DNA of 64,000 bases from Acidobacteriota bacterium (GCA_016716435.1 JADJWI010000008.1:935501-999500), one strand, 5' to 3'. Counted from the stretch's first letter, positions 35,624 through 44,716 are shown. Translations and numbers: made by a program. Notes: generated by a model from the letters alone, not told the origin.

Positions 35624-36790
35624 TCAATTTCGTTCGAAAACGGCTACGGCCGAGAAGGCGGCCATGATGAGGACAACGAGCCAGCCGGCGGCTTGGAGCC
35701 AGGTCGGTATGGCGATGTCCGGACGGCGGCGGGCGGCGATGAGCATCAGGCCGAGGCCGAATGGCAGGATAAAGCCATTGATCGTACCGGCCCAGACGAG
35801 CACGGCGACAGGCCGCCCGACGATAAGAAATACGGTGGTTGAGAATGCAATGAAGACTACGATGGCCAGCCGCGTTCGCCATTCGGTCCATGTGCCAAAT
35901 GTCTTGAGAAACGAGATCGATGTATAGGCCGCCCCGATGACGGATGTGATGGCTGCGCACCACATCACGATGCCGAAGATCCGTTGGCCTATGTCGCCCG
36001 CCGCATTCTGAAAGACCGAGGCGGGTGGGTTCGCAGGGTCGATCGTAAATCCCATCGAGATAACGCCGAGAGCCGCAAGAAAAAGAGAGAACCGGATGAT
36101 GGCGGTCAGGACAATGCCGGTCACCGCGCTTCGAATGATCTGGCCGAGGTTCTCCGGCCCCGTGATTCCGGCGTCGATCAGGCGATGAGCTCCGGCGAAG
36201 GTGATGTAGCCGCCGACCGTTCCGCCGACGAGAGTTACGATCGCACGAGCGTCGATCGTCGTTGGGACAAGTGTCCGATAAACCGCTTCGCCGAGCGGCG
36301 GGCTTGAGACGAAAAGGACGTAAACGATCAACGCGAGCAATACGATGCCGAGGACCTTGACGAAATGGTCCATGAAGCGGTTCGCGTCGGGCAAGAGAAA
36401 TATCGCGATGGCGACCAATGCACTAATGGCGGCACCGGCTTCGACCGGCAGTCCTGCCGCAGCATTGAGCCCGAGGCCGGTTCCGGCGATGTTGCCGACA
36501 TTAAAGACTAGCCCGCCGAAGACGATCATCGCCGCGAGTACATAGCCAGAACCGGTCAGCGTTTCATTCGCGAGGTCCTGTGCCCGCATTCCGGCAAGCG
36601 AAAGCACCCGCCAGATATTAAGCTGGGCAAAGATATCGAGGATGACCGAGATAAGGATGACGAAGCCGAAGCTCGCGAGGAGCTGCCCGGTGAAGACCGT
36701 CGTCTGCGTCAAAAATCCGGGGCCGACGGCCGAGGTCGCCATTAGGAATGCGGCACCGAGTATGGCCGAAGATCTTGTCTTGTTTGTCAT
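35624..36790 (-). CDS. NRAMP-fold transporter without metal ligands (YcsG-like), possibly 5-oxoproline transport
   Basis: 388 residues, about 11 spans. The fold is NRAMP-like by hydrophobic pattern. TM1 reads SAVGPGFLTQT instead of the metal-binding DPGN, and TM6 reads GGTVGGYITFAGAHR without the M-P-H of metal transporters. In Bacillus subtilis the related gene ycsG lies with the PxpA, PxpB and PxpC genes, as here, where it is the last gene of the operon. Uptake of pyroglutamate or another organic substrate is the best inference. Confidence 0.8.
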   Translation of the reverse strand: MTNKTRSSAILGAAFLMATSAVGPGFLTQTTVFTGQLLASFGFVILISVILDIFAQLNIWRVLSLAGMRAQDLANETLTGSGYVLAAMIVFGGLVFNVGNIAGTGLGLNAAAGLPVEAGAAISALVAIAIFLLPDANRFMDHFVKVLGIVLLALIVYVLFVSSPPLGEAVYRTLVPTTIDARAIVTLVGGTVGGYITFAGAHRLIDAGITGPENLGQIIRSAVTGIVLTAIIRFSLFLAALGVISMGFTIDPANPPASVFQNAAGDIGQRIFGIVMWCAAITSVIGAAYTSISFLKTFGTWTEWRTRLAIVVFIAFSTTVFLIVGRPVAVLVWAGTINGFILPFGLGLMLIAARRRPDIAIPTWLQAAGWLVVLIMAAFSAVAVFERN

Positions 36791-37534
36791 CTAAGCAGCT
36801 TTGATCTCGAATCCGTTTTCAACGAAGGCTTCGTAGAGTCGCTTGGCGATCGCGACCGCATTCGGGCCGTCGCCGTGGACGCAGATCGTCTCCCCGGAGA
36901 GCTCGACGTTTGAGCCATCGCTGGCGACAACGCCGCCGCCGAGAGCGATGCGAAGTGCCTGTGACGCCGCGATCTCGGGCGCATTTATCAGTGAGTTCGC
37001 CTTTATCCGCGAGACGAGCGAGCCGTCGGGTTCGTAAGCTCGGTCGGCGAATGCCTCGTCGGCGGCTTTGAGCCCAAGCGAGCGTGCAGCGGCGGTCGAA
37101 TGGCTTTGAGCAAGGCCGTAAAGCGTCAGGCCCGGGTCAAACTCGCGGACAGCTTCGGCGATGGCTTTAGCGATCACGACGTCGCGGGCGGAGCGGTTGT
37201 AGAGAGCTCCGTGCGGTTTTACATGGTTCATCTTAACGCCCAGTTCACCGCAGGTTTCGGCAAAGATCTCGAGCTGTTCAAGGATCAGAGATCGGATCTC
37301 TGCAGGCGAAAGCTCGAAATCGGTCCTGCCGAAGTTCTCTCGGTCCGAGTAGCTTGGGTGTGCACCAACGGCAACGCCGTGCTCTTCGGCAAGTGCAATA
37401 GTTCGCCGCATCGTATTGGCATCGCCGGCGTGATAGCCGCAGGCGATGTTGGCCGAGCTGATGAACGGCATCAGACCTGCGTCGTCGCCGCAGCCCTCGC
37501 CCATATCGCAGTTGATGTCGATCGTGTACTGCAT
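36791..37534 (-). CDS. pxpA: 5-oxoprolinase subunit A
   Basis: About 247 residues. LamB/YcsF family: TIDINCDMGEGCGDDAG near the N-terminus, NIACGYHAGD, HPSYSDRENFGR and VKPHGALYNRSARD. Forms, with PxpB and PxpC, the ATP-dependent enzyme that opens 5-oxoproline to glutamate. The ATG at 37534 puts the conserved start right at the N-terminus; a TTG at 37561 would overlap pxpC. Order in the operon is B-C-A. Confidence 0.9.
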   Translation of the reverse strand: MQYTIDINCDMGEGCGDDAGLMPFISSANIACGYHAGDANTMRRTIALAEEHGVAVGAHPSYSDRENFGRTDFELSPAEIRSLILEQLEIFAETCGELGVKMNHVKPHGALYNRSARDVVIAKAIAEAVREFDPGLTLYGLAQSHSTAAARSLGLKAADEAFADRAYEPDGSLVSRIKANSLINAPEIAASQALRIALGGGVVASDGSNVELSGETICVHGDGPNAVAIAKRLYEAFVENGFEIKAA

Positions 37535-37554
37535 CGTCTTTGCGAAATATTCAA

Positions 37555-38520
37555 TCAGCAAACCTGTTCGCGGGCAAGCCGAACGCCGGTTTCGAGGAAG
37601 AGGAGGTCTCGTTCCTGCTCGGCGAGTGATTGCATCGCATCTCCGAGTTCGATCAATTCAAATTTGAAGGAACGCCCCGGCCGGAGCTGAGCCAGGAGCG
37701 GCAGATCGACGGCGGCAACGGTAGCGATCCGCGGATAGCCACCCGTCGTCTGGTGATCTGACATCAGAACGGCAAGGCCGCCATCGGGCAAAAGTTGGAC
37801 CGTTCCGAAAACGGCGGCCGAAGATAAGAGCTCAGTGTCGTCCAATGAAAAGAGCTTCGGACCGGAGAGCCGAAAGCCCATCGGGTCGGAGTTCGGCGTG
37901 ATCGCAAATGGCTCGCTCGCGAGCACCTGCTCGCTCAATCCCGTGAGGCGGTGAAACTCGGGTCCGGCGGTGATGCGGATGCGAACCGGATCGGTTAGCC
38001 GCGGCCGAAGCGAATTGCCGAGAGCGGAAAATGCATCGTGAAAAGTCTCGTTAGTCTCCCCGATCGCTAGCCTGTCGCCAGCTGCCAAAGAGCGTCCATT
38101 AAAGCCGCCGAATTGAGCGGCGACATTTGTCGTTCGGCTGCCGAGAATTTCGGGCAGATCAATGCCGCCGCTTACGGCGAGATAGCCGAAGTTGCCCGAC
38201 GCGGCACCAGAGAACGTAAGGACATCGCCAACCGAGGCAGATTGCGGTTGCCAGGCTTTGATGGTCGAGCCGTTAACGGCGGCTTCAACGTCACAGCCGC
38301 CGATGCAGAAAATGGCGTCTGTTTCAAACTCGATTTCAGGAGCGGGGAAGCCGAAATCGAGAACGGCGGCATTCTCGCTATTGCTGAGAAGGATGTTCAC
38401 GATTCGAACCGAAAGCGTGTCCATCGCCCCGGTCGGGTTGATGCCAAGAGCCATCCGGCCAAAGCGGCCGAGGTCGCGGACGACCGTTCGAATGCCCGGT
38501 TTTCGTATGAGAAGCGACAT
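37555..38520 (-). CDS. pxpC: 5-oxoprolinase subunit C (biotin-dependent carboxyltransferase-like family, KipA)
   Basis: 321 residues. Family features: GIRTVVRDLGRFGRMALGIN at the N-terminus, SGAASGNFGYLAVSGGID, GRSLAAGDRL, and LPDGGLAVLMSDHQTTGGYP near the C-terminus. It probably works with PxpB to phosphorylate 5-oxoproline. The start overlaps the pxpB stop by one base as TAATG, so they are translationally coupled. Confidence 0.9.
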   Translation of the reverse strand: MSLLIRKPGIRTVVRDLGRFGRMALGINPTGAMDTLSVRIVNILLSNSENAAVLDFGFPAPEIEFETDAIFCIGGCDVEAAVNGSTIKAWQPQSASVGDVLTFSGAASGNFGYLAVSGGIDLPEILGSRTTNVAAQFGGFNGRSLAAGDRLAIGETNETFHDAFSALGNSLRPRLTDPVRIRITAGPEFHRLTGLSEQVLASEPFAITPNSDPMGFRLSGPKLFSLDDTELLSSAAVFGTVQLLPDGGLAVLMSDHQTTGGYPRIATVAAVDLPLLAQLRPGRSFKFELIELGDAMQSLAEQERDLLFLETGVRLAREQVC

Positions 38521-39170
38521 TAGACAGCAACAAATCGGACGCGGTCTCCGGGGCGAAAGACGCAGGGTTCTGCGCGGTTCGGGTCGAAAAGTTCAAGCTC
38601 AGTTCGGCCGATCAATCGCCATCCGCCAGGCGATTCGAATGGATAAATTCCTGTTTGGCGGCCGGCGATACCGACGCTGCCCTTCGGTACGCGAAGCCGC
38701 GGCGTCGGAAGACGTGGAAACGAGATCGAACTATCAAGTTCGCCCATATATGCAAAGCCGGGAAGAAAGCCGAGCATATAGACGCGGTATTCGCGGCCGC
38801 AATATTCGGCGATGAACTCGTCACGCGTCTTGTCGATGGCCGCACAAATTTCGTCGAGGTCAGGCCCGGAAAAATCGACCGGAATCTCCATAAGGCGTGA
38901 GCTCACAGAGGCATCTATCGAAAGCTCGTCGAGGCGAGACTCGATCTCCTGTCGAACTTTTGAATGAGCATCGCGTCCGTCTCGCACCACTTCGAGCGGA
39001 TCAAAGTAAACGCCAACCGACGCATAACAGGGAACTGCTTCGCGGAAGCCGACGAAGGGGGTAGCGGTCAGAGCGGTGGCGAGGGCGATGGCTTTGTCAC
39101 TAAGCTCGGGCGAGATCTCGGTGCCGAGCTCGACCACCATTGCCGATTCGCCAAGCGGAATTATCCTCAT
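38520..39170 (-). CDS. pxpB: 5-oxoprolinase subunit B (KipI/allophanate hydrolase subunit 1-like)
   Basis: 216 residues. It begins IIPLGESAMVVELGTEISPE, then VCYDP-like segment YFDPLEVV, IPVDFSGPDLDEI, EYRVYMLGFLPGFAYMGEL and VPKGSVGIAGRQTGIYPFES, then GWRLIGRTELELFDPN: the standard run of the family. The start overlaps the end of the DppC gene by 4 bp. Acts in the cytoplasm as part of the PxpABC enzyme. Confidence 0.92.
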   Translation of the reverse strand: MRIIPLGESAMVVELGTEISPELSDKAIALATALTATPFVGFREAVPCYASVGVYFDPLEVVRDGRDAHSKVRQEIESRLDELSIDASVSSRLMEIPVDFSGPDLDEICAAIDKTRDEFIAEYCGREYRVYMLGFLPGFAYMGELDSSISFPRLPTPRLRVPKGSVGIAGRQTGIYPFESPGGWRLIGRTELELFDPNRAEPCVFRPGDRVRFVAV

Positions 39171-39976
39171 CTTGTTCGCTGTTTGGGGTCGAGATACTCG
39201 CGGAGCCCGTCGCCCAAAAAGTTAAAGGCGAGCACGGTCAAGGCGATCGCGGCACCCGGGAAAAAGAGTATGTGCGGATAGATCGAAAAGAAGTTTCGTG
39301 CTTCCTCGATCATCGTTCCCCAGCTCGGTGCCGGCGGCGGAATGCCGAGGCCGAGGAATGAAAGCGTCGCTTCGGAGAGCACAGCTCCGGCCATGCCGAG
39401 CGAGGACTGGACGATAAGCGGCTGGATCGCGTTTGGCAGAATATGCGTGAAGAGAATCCGCATATTGCTCGCACCAAGAGCTCGGGCGGCCTGGACGAAA
39501 TCGTATTCGCGGACCTTTAGAACCTGCCCGCGCATAACTCGGGCATAGCCGACCCAGCCGATGATGCAGAGTGCGATGATCAGCTTCTCAAGCCCGGCTC
39601 CGAGAAAGGCAACGAAGGCGATCGCGAGCAAAAGGCCCGGAAATGCGAGGAACACGTTGAAGAGATAGCCGGAAAGAATTCGGTCGACCCAGCCGCCGTA
39701 GAATCCGGCGATCGAACCAATAAAAATACCGACGACCGCCGAAACGACGACCACGATTATCCCGACCTGAAGCGAGATGCGAGCCCCAAAAAGAACTCGC
39801 GAGAAGACATCGCGGCCGAGGCCGTCCGTGCCAAACCAGTGCTGTGCCGATGGAGCGGCAAAGCGAAGCTCGAGGTTTTGCGCCGTCACCTCGTGCGTCG
39901 CCAGAAATGGGGCGAATATCGCCACGAAAACGACGATACCCGCGATCACAAGTCCGATGTAGGTCAGGCGATTCAT
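39167..39976 (-). CDS. dppC: Peptide ABC transporter permease, DppC type
   Basis: 269 residues, five to six spans. It has HWFGTDGLGRDVFSRVLFGA, the typical start of the DppC domain, the EAA-loop region ARALGASNMRILFTHILPNA and LSEATLSFLGLGIPPPAPSW, and the end FNFLGDGLREYLDPK. Forms the channel with DppB. Located in an operon with PxpABC; the ATPases are at 59.6-62.1 kb. No substrate-binding protein gene is in the window. Confidence 0.93.
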   Translation of the reverse strand: MNRLTYIGLVIAGIVVFVAIFAPFLATHEVTAQNLELRFAAPSAQHWFGTDGLGRDVFSRVLFGARISLQVGIIVVVVSAVVGIFIGSIAGFYGGWVDRILSGYLFNVFLAFPGLLLAIAFVAFLGAGLEKLIIALCIIGWVGYARVMRGQVLKVREYDFVQAARALGASNMRILFTHILPNAIQPLIVQSSLGMAGAVLSEATLSFLGLGIPPPAPSWGTMIEEARNFFSIYPHILFFPGAAIALTVLAFNFLGDGLREYLDPKQRTR

Positions 39977-40957
39977 CTAGTTAAGCCGAATTCGCGGGTC
40001 GAGCCAGCGATAAACGACGTCGGTCAATGTGTTGGCCAAAATGTACGTTAGGCTGATGACCAAAACGCAGCCCTGGACAAGCCGATAATCGCGTTTAGCG
40101 ATGCCTTCATCGAGCAAAAGCAGGCCAAGGCCCTGCCAGCTAAAGATCTTTTCAGTGATTATCGAGCCCGCAAGCAAAACGCCGAGCTGAAGCCCGAGGA
40201 TCGTTACGACCGGGATGAGCCCGTTCTTGAGGACGTGTTTGTAGATTACCGTGCGTTCGCTGAGTCCCTTGGCACGTGCGGTCCTCACGTAGTCCTCGCC
40301 GAGTTCTTCGATCACGCTCGAACGCACCATTCGCGTCAGAATCGCCGAAAGAGCCGCCCCGAGCGTGACCGCTGGGAGGATTATGTCTTCGGGATATAAG
40401 CTTCCGGTTGGGCGGAAAATCTCAAGCTGTACGGCAAAGAGATAGACGAGAAACGGCCCGACGACAAAGGTCGGCAGCGAAATGCCGAGCAATGCGATGA
40501 ACGAGGCAAAGTTATCAATGATCTTGCCCTTGTTTGTACCGGCGAGAATTCCGAGCGGGATCGCGATCCCGATCGCGACGAGCATCGAGGCCACGGCGAG
40601 CTTGATCGTCGCCGGATACCTCTCGAGGATCATATCCAGAACGGGCCTATCCGTCCTGAATGACGTGCCAAGATCGCCGCGAAGCAGCCCGGCAAAATAG
40701 TCGTAATAGCGGTTATTGAGGCCGTGCCACTCAAAACCTTCCTCTGAACTGATCGAGAAAAAGAACGCCGGGCGGTCGAGCCCATGCTTGCGGTTAAAGT
40801 TGTCGATCTGCTCCTGCGTCGCCGTTTCGCCAAGGATCGCGGTCGCCGGCGAGCCCGGCACGAATTCGATGAGAAACGTGACGAGCGAGACCACGGTCCA
40901 CGCGACCAAGATGATCAGGCCGACCTGCCGTGCAAAGCTGAGGAGCTTGTATTTCAT
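39977..40957 (-). CDS. dppB: Peptide ABC transporter permease, DppB type
   Basis: 326 residues. VSLVTFLIEFVPGSPATAIL near the N-terminus, DLGTSFRTDRPVLDMILERYPATIKLA, the EAA-like ARAKGLSERTVIYKHVLKNG and the end YILANTLTDVVYRWLDPRIR are standard for the family. Six spans are predictable. It abuts the DppC gene without a gap and follows ubiE after 31 bp, so all belong to one minus-strand operon. Confidence 0.93.
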   Translation of the reverse strand: MKYKLLSFARQVGLIILVAWTVVSLVTFLIEFVPGSPATAILGETATQEQIDNFNRKHGLDRPAFFFSISSEEGFEWHGLNNRYYDYFAGLLRGDLGTSFRTDRPVLDMILERYPATIKLAVASMLVAIGIAIPLGILAGTNKGKIIDNFASFIALLGISLPTFVVGPFLVYLFAVQLEIFRPTGSLYPEDIILPAVTLGAALSAILTRMVRSSVIEELGEDYVRTARAKGLSERTVIYKHVLKNGLIPVVTILGLQLGVLLAGSIITEKIFSWQGLGLLLLDEGIAKRDYRLVQGCVLVISLTYILANTLTDVVYRWLDPRIRLN

Positions 40958-40988
40958 CAGAACTATGGGAACGCCGCGAAGATTCCCG

Positions 40989-41711
40989 TCAGGAAGCAGG
41001 CGAACGCAGCCCGGTGTGTATCGCGGCGATGCCGCCGGTCAGATTCCGATATTCTACATCATCAAAGCCGCACTCGCTCATTAGCGCCACAAGGGCTTTC
41101 TGATCAGGGAACTTTGAGACCGAATCGGGGAGGTATTCATAGGCCCCACGGTTCCCGCTGACCATGCCGCCGATCCGCGGAAGAACGCGTGTGAAATAAA
41201 AATTAAACGCCTGCCGAAATCCCGGCAGGACCGGAGATGAGAACTCAAGGACGACCAGCCGCCCGCCGGGTTTGAGAATACGACGAAGCTCGACCAGGCC
41301 GTCGCGAAAATTTGCAAGATTGCGAAGTCCGAAGGCGATGGTGACGGCGTCAAAGGAGCGATCGGCAAACGGCATCGAAAGGGCATCGCCTTCGATCCAG
41401 GGAATACGCTCGGTCTTTTCCTTTGCGACGGCGAGCATCGGATGGCAGAAATCGCTTCCGATGACACGTGCATTCGCTCCGGTCTTTAGCTCGATAGAAA
41501 GGTCGCCGGTGCCGCAGGCGACATCAAGAACAACGGCGTTTTCATCGTCGAGAATATCGTCAAGCTGAGCCCGGACCTTCCGCCGCCAGCGTTTATCGGT
41601 GTTACCGGAGAGAACGTGGTTGAGCAGGTCGTAGCGACGCGCGATGCCAGAAAACATCGAGCGGACAGCACGTGCGTGCTCCTGTTCGCGTAGTGAACGT
41701 TCGGGCTGCAC
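40989..41711 (-). CDS. ubiE: Ubiquinone/menaquinone C-methyltransferase
   Basis: 240 residues, GTG start. VRSMFSGIARRYDLLNHVLS, NTDKRWRR, VLDVACGTGDLSIEL, PFADRSFDAVTIAFGLRNL and LKPGGRLVVLEFSSP are the family signatures in the right order. It methylates demethylmenaquinone (and in ubiquinone makers its analogue) in the cytoplasm. The GTG start overlaps the stop of the M16-like gene by one base (TAGTG). Confidence 0.94.
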   Translation of the reverse strand: MQPERSLREQEHARAVRSMFSGIARRYDLLNHVLSGNTDKRWRRKVRAQLDDILDDENAVVLDVACGTGDLSIELKTGANARVIGSDFCHPMLAVAKEKTERIPWIEGDALSMPFADRSFDAVTIAFGLRNLANFRDGLVELRRILKPGGRLVVLEFSSPVLPGFRQAFNFYFTRVLPRIGGMVSGNRGAYEYLPDSVSKFPDQKALVALMSECGFDDVEYRNLTGGIAAIHTGLRSPAS

Positions 41712-43000
41712 TAGTTTTCGGCGGTCTCCTCGGCGGGCGTAAAAAGCATCAGCGAGACCATTGGTGCGGCCCGCAGCTTGTCGATGAAGGACTGCACGTC
41801 GGTGAGCGACACGGCGGTGATGGCGTCGGCCTCGGCCTTTGCCGAACGGAGGCTGTAAGTATGAACGTCAAGCCAGAGCGTGGTCGGTTCGATCAAGGCA
41901 CGCTTGGCGAGGACGAGCCGCTTTGCTGCGTCAAACTCCGCCTGCGAAACGCGGTCGCCGAGAGCCTTCGGGACGGCCTCGTTAACCTCAACAGGCTTGA
42001 TTCCGTTGTCCGGCCGGCTGATATCGGAGAAGCGAATAACAAAGGTGCCCGGCAGGATATTGGCGTTATTTGCGACCGAAACAAGCTCGCGTTTGTCCGC
42101 TGGAGTGGCGTTGCGGAGCCGAGTTTCGATCAGCCCGGCGGCAACGAGCGATGCGGGATATTCCTTTGAATTTCGTGCAATTCCGCGGGCGACCATTCGC
42201 ATCTCGCCTGTCCCGACAACTGGCGAAGCGACCGTCTTCATCAACGTTTCTGGAGTATCGGGCTGGCGAAATGTTGGCGGAATTCTTCCATCGGATTTTT
42301 TCCAAGCACCGAAGAACCGCCGCACGGCCCGATAAGTCATTTCACCTTCATACCGGCCGCTGAGCGTGATGGTCGCGTTGTCGGCACCGAAAAAGCGGCT
42401 ATAAGCAAACTGCAGATCGGCGAAGTCGATCTTGTCGATCGACGTCGGTGTTCCATTGGCCGGGCGTCCGTAGGGAAACGTGCCGAGCAGATGTGAGGCG
42501 GCGGCGATGTCGGCTGCGTAAGCCGGCTGCTTCTCAAGCTCGGCTGCACGTTTAATGGCCTCTGCTTTAACGGCGGCGGTCACATCTTTATCGAGCGTCG
42601 GCGTCGAAACGGCAGCGGCCAGCGTCTCGATCATCGTCAAGAAACCTTCCTGATTTGATGACGCAGCGATCTCGATATAATCGTAGTTGCAGGTGACTTC
42701 GAGGCCTCCACCGACGTCCGAGAAAAAGTCGCGGGACGCCTGGTTGGGAAATATTGCATCGGAAAGCAGGCACATCAAGCCCTCTTTTCCCTGCGGGTCG
42801 AAGGCGGCTCCGGAGTGGACGCGCACTCGGGCCTTTATCTGTTCGGCGGTGTCGCTAAACATCAGGACACGCATTCCGTTGAGCAGTTTTTCCTGCCGTG
42901 GTCCGCCGCTTGAGGAGCGCTGTGCGGACATCGCTCCTGCAAATGCGGCAACAAGCGCGAGAGTAGCGAATGATCTAGTTAAAATGGCGTTATTGAACAT
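41711..43000 (-). CDS. Secreted M16-like protein without the catalytic zinc motif
   Basis: 429 residues with a signal peptide (LVAAFAGAMSAQ). M16 fold: NGMRVLMFSDT, VHSGAAFDPQGKEGL, DADVGGGLEV-like segment SDVGGGLEVTCN, GTFPYGRPANG and YSRFFGADNATITLSGRY. Where the active enzyme has HxxEH (as in GLAHFLEHMLF) this protein has GLMCLLSDAIF, so both histidines and the glutamate are lost. It may be the inactive partner of an M16 pair or a binding protein. First gene of the operon, with a long gap upstream. Confidence 0.78.
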   Translation of the reverse strand: MFNNAILTRSFATLALVAAFAGAMSAQRSSSGGPRQEKLLNGMRVLMFSDTAEQIKARVRVHSGAAFDPQGKEGLMCLLSDAIFPNQASRDFFSDVGGGLEVTCNYDYIEIAASSNQEGFLTMIETLAAAVSTPTLDKDVTAAVKAEAIKRAAELEKQPAYAADIAAASHLLGTFPYGRPANGTPTSIDKIDFADLQFAYSRFFGADNATITLSGRYEGEMTYRAVRRFFGAWKKSDGRIPPTFRQPDTPETLMKTVASPVVGTGEMRMVARGIARNSKEYPASLVAAGLIETRLRNATPADKRELVSVANNANILPGTFVIRFSDISRPDNGIKPVEVNEAVPKALGDRVSQAEFDAAKRLVLAKRALIEPTTLWLDVHTYSLRSAKAEADAITAVSLTDVQSFIDKLRAAPMVSLMLFTPAEETAEN

Positions 43001-43204
43001 CTTTTCACGCGGAGCAAAAGCAAAATGGTAACCTTTTTAGTTGCAAAATTCCATCGGAGTGTTGTAACCGCCTTTTCTACTTTTTCCCTTTGCCCAAACT
43101 TAAAGAAAAAAATTAACTATAGGCATCGTCACCAAGCGGGAAAGCATCTAGAAACTTTGGATGGACGCCCGGCGTTTCGCGATCAGGCTTTGGAAGATTG
43201 ACAC

Positions 43205-43232
43205 TTAACATTGCGGCGAAACGCGTTATAAT
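43205..43232 (+). promoter_or_regulatory. Sigma-70-like promoter of the TonB-family gene
   Basis: -35 TTAACA (43205-43210), a 16-nt spacer and a perfect -10 TATAAT (43227-43232), about 58 nt before the start codon at 43290. It is the cleanest promoter seen in this window. A ribosome site rich in GGAGG/AGGAG (43268-43280) lies between. Confidence 0.7.
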
Positions 43233-43289
43233 ATTTAGATAGATGGTTTTACCTGCCGTCACCCACAGGAGGCAGAGGAGAAGCGGAAA

Positions 43290-44642
43290 ATGGCAAAGAT
43301 CGTAAAGTATTGCGGTAAATGCGACGAAGGGTTTGCAGAACGGTTTACTTTCTGTCCCGATTGCGGAAGCGAACTGCAAGCTTATGAAATGAATCCGGTC
43401 GGCCAAGGGGCCGCACCGCCTTCGCCCGTGTTTCTGGAAGAGACTGCACCGGAGCCGGTCGTTGAGCCTCAGATCGAGGCGGCAGCGGTCGAGGAAGAAG
43501 AAATTCTCGAGCTCGGCAATGCCGATCAGCCTGCCGAAGAGATCTTCGTGGCCCCGCCGACTGTCGAGGTGAACGAAGAGGTTCGGGAGTTCGATGGGTA
43601 CGACGAAGACGTTCAGGAAATTGAGGTTGAGGAACCAGAACCGGAACCGGAAAGGCTACCGACCTCCGCAGCAGCCTTCTTTGAACCGAAGGCCTATGAG
43701 CACTCTGAGGCCTCGAAAGCTGCTTACGACCACGACGATGACGGTTATTACATAACTGTTATCCAGGATAATAACGGGAAACAGCGGAATGTGCTGCTTC
43801 TAGGGGCAACCTTTCTGGTGCTGACCGTAGCTTTTGCCTCGTGGGGATATTCGCTCTTCAACAAAGATCTCGGCGTCGGTTCGATCGGTGATTCGCAATC
43901 ACTTGCGTATTTGCTCGATTCGGTACCGATGCCGATCGATGAGATCGAAGAGCAAAAGAAGAATGACGAAGAAGGCGGTGGCGGCGGCGGTGGTGGCCGG
44001 GATGAACAAGAACCGGTCAGCCAGGGCGACCTTGCAGATCAATCTCGAACACCAACTCGTCCGCCGGATGCGAAAGTCTTCCGAAGCGACAATTTTGAGT
44101 TGAAAACCCCTCCGCCGCAAACCGAAGGCGATCGGAAGTTCCCTAAGGAATTTGACCGATGGGGCGATCCGAATTCGAAATACGCCGGACTTCAGAACGG
44201 TCCTGGCACTGGAGGCGGTCAAGGCACGGGCGTAGGGACCGGGCAGGGAAGCGGCCGCGGAACGGGTACGGGCAGCGGCACTGGATCGGGAAGCGGTAGC
44301 GGCATCGGCGACGGAAACGGCGGCGGCCGAGGTCCGGGAAGTGGTGGCCCGCCTCCGCCGATAGCGGTCGGACCGACGACGGGATTGAAGATCGTAGCAA
44401 AGCCGCGGCCGGGTTATACGGAAGCCGCACGCAAGAACGGAACTCAGGGTACTGTCGTGCTTCGTGTGACGTTTCTTGCAAATGGCAGCATCGGCCCGAT
44501 CTCGACCGTACGTGGACTTCCGAATGGGTTGACCGAACAGGCTATCGCAGCCGCACGCAGCATCCGATTCGAAGCGCCGAAGCGCAACGGAGTTCCTAGT
44601 GCGATAACGCGAACGATCGAGTATTCGTTCACGATGTATTAA
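43290..44642 (+). CDS. Zinc-ribbon TonB-family protein with Gly-rich linker
   Basis: 450 residues. The N-terminus has a zinc ribbon (CGKCDEGFAERFTFCPDCG), then a long acidic stretch rich in E and P (about residues 45-125), one membrane span (VLLLGATFLVLTVAFASWGY), a Gly-Ser-Thr-rich region (about 305-355) and a TonB C-terminal domain: GLKIVAKPRPGYTEAARKNG, TQGTVVLRVTF and ARSIRFEAPKRNGVP. TonB links the proton motive force to outer-membrane transporters; the zinc ribbon facing the cytoplasm is unusual and points to a role in sensing or complex assembly. Single-gene transcript by promoter and terminator. Confidence 0.85.
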   Translation: MAKIVKYCGKCDEGFAERFTFCPDCGSELQAYEMNPVGQGAAPPSPVFLEETAPEPVVEPQIEAAAVEEEEILELGNADQPAEEIFVAPPTVEVNEEVREFDGYDEDVQEIEVEEPEPEPERLPTSAAAFFEPKAYEHSEASKAAYDHDDDGYYITVIQDNNGKQRNVLLLGATFLVLTVAFASWGYSLFNKDLGVGSIGDSQSLAYLLDSVPMPIDEIEEQKKNDEEGGGGGGGGRDEQEPVSQGDLADQSRTPTRPPDAKVFRSDNFELKTPPPQTEGDRKFPKEFDRWGDPNSKYAGLQNGPGTGGGQGTGVGTGQGSGRGTGTGSGTGSGSGSGIGDGNGGGRGPGSGGPPPPIAVGPTTGLKIVAKPRPGYTEAARKNGTQGTVVLRVTFLANGSIGPISTVRGLPNGLTEQAIAAARSIRFEAPKRNGVPSAITRTIEYSFTMY

Positions 44643-44661
44643 AGTGAAGTTAGTTAAATTG

Positions 44662-44691
44662 AAAAAGCCGGGTTTGTCGCCCGGCTTTTTT
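44662..44691. terminator. Bidirectional rho-independent terminator
   Basis: Stem GCCGGG/CCCGGC (44667-44672 with 44680-44685) flanked by A and T runs on both sides, so it can serve both the TonB-family gene (+) and the convergent mtnA gene (-). Confidence 0.85.
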
Positions 44692-44716
44692 GTTTTTTTA
44701 AGTTGAGGCTGTGGAC

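Noticed and set aside
35337..35963. Minus-strand open frame of 208 codons upstream of the PEP-CTERM-like gene
   Set aside because: Its first half is a shadow of the NRAMP-like gene in another frame, and the rest crosses a terminator; no homology seen and no ribosome site.
43198..43203. TTGACA as -35 of the TonB-family promoter
   Set aside because: The spacer to TATAAT would be 23 nt; TTAACA with a 16-nt spacer fits better.
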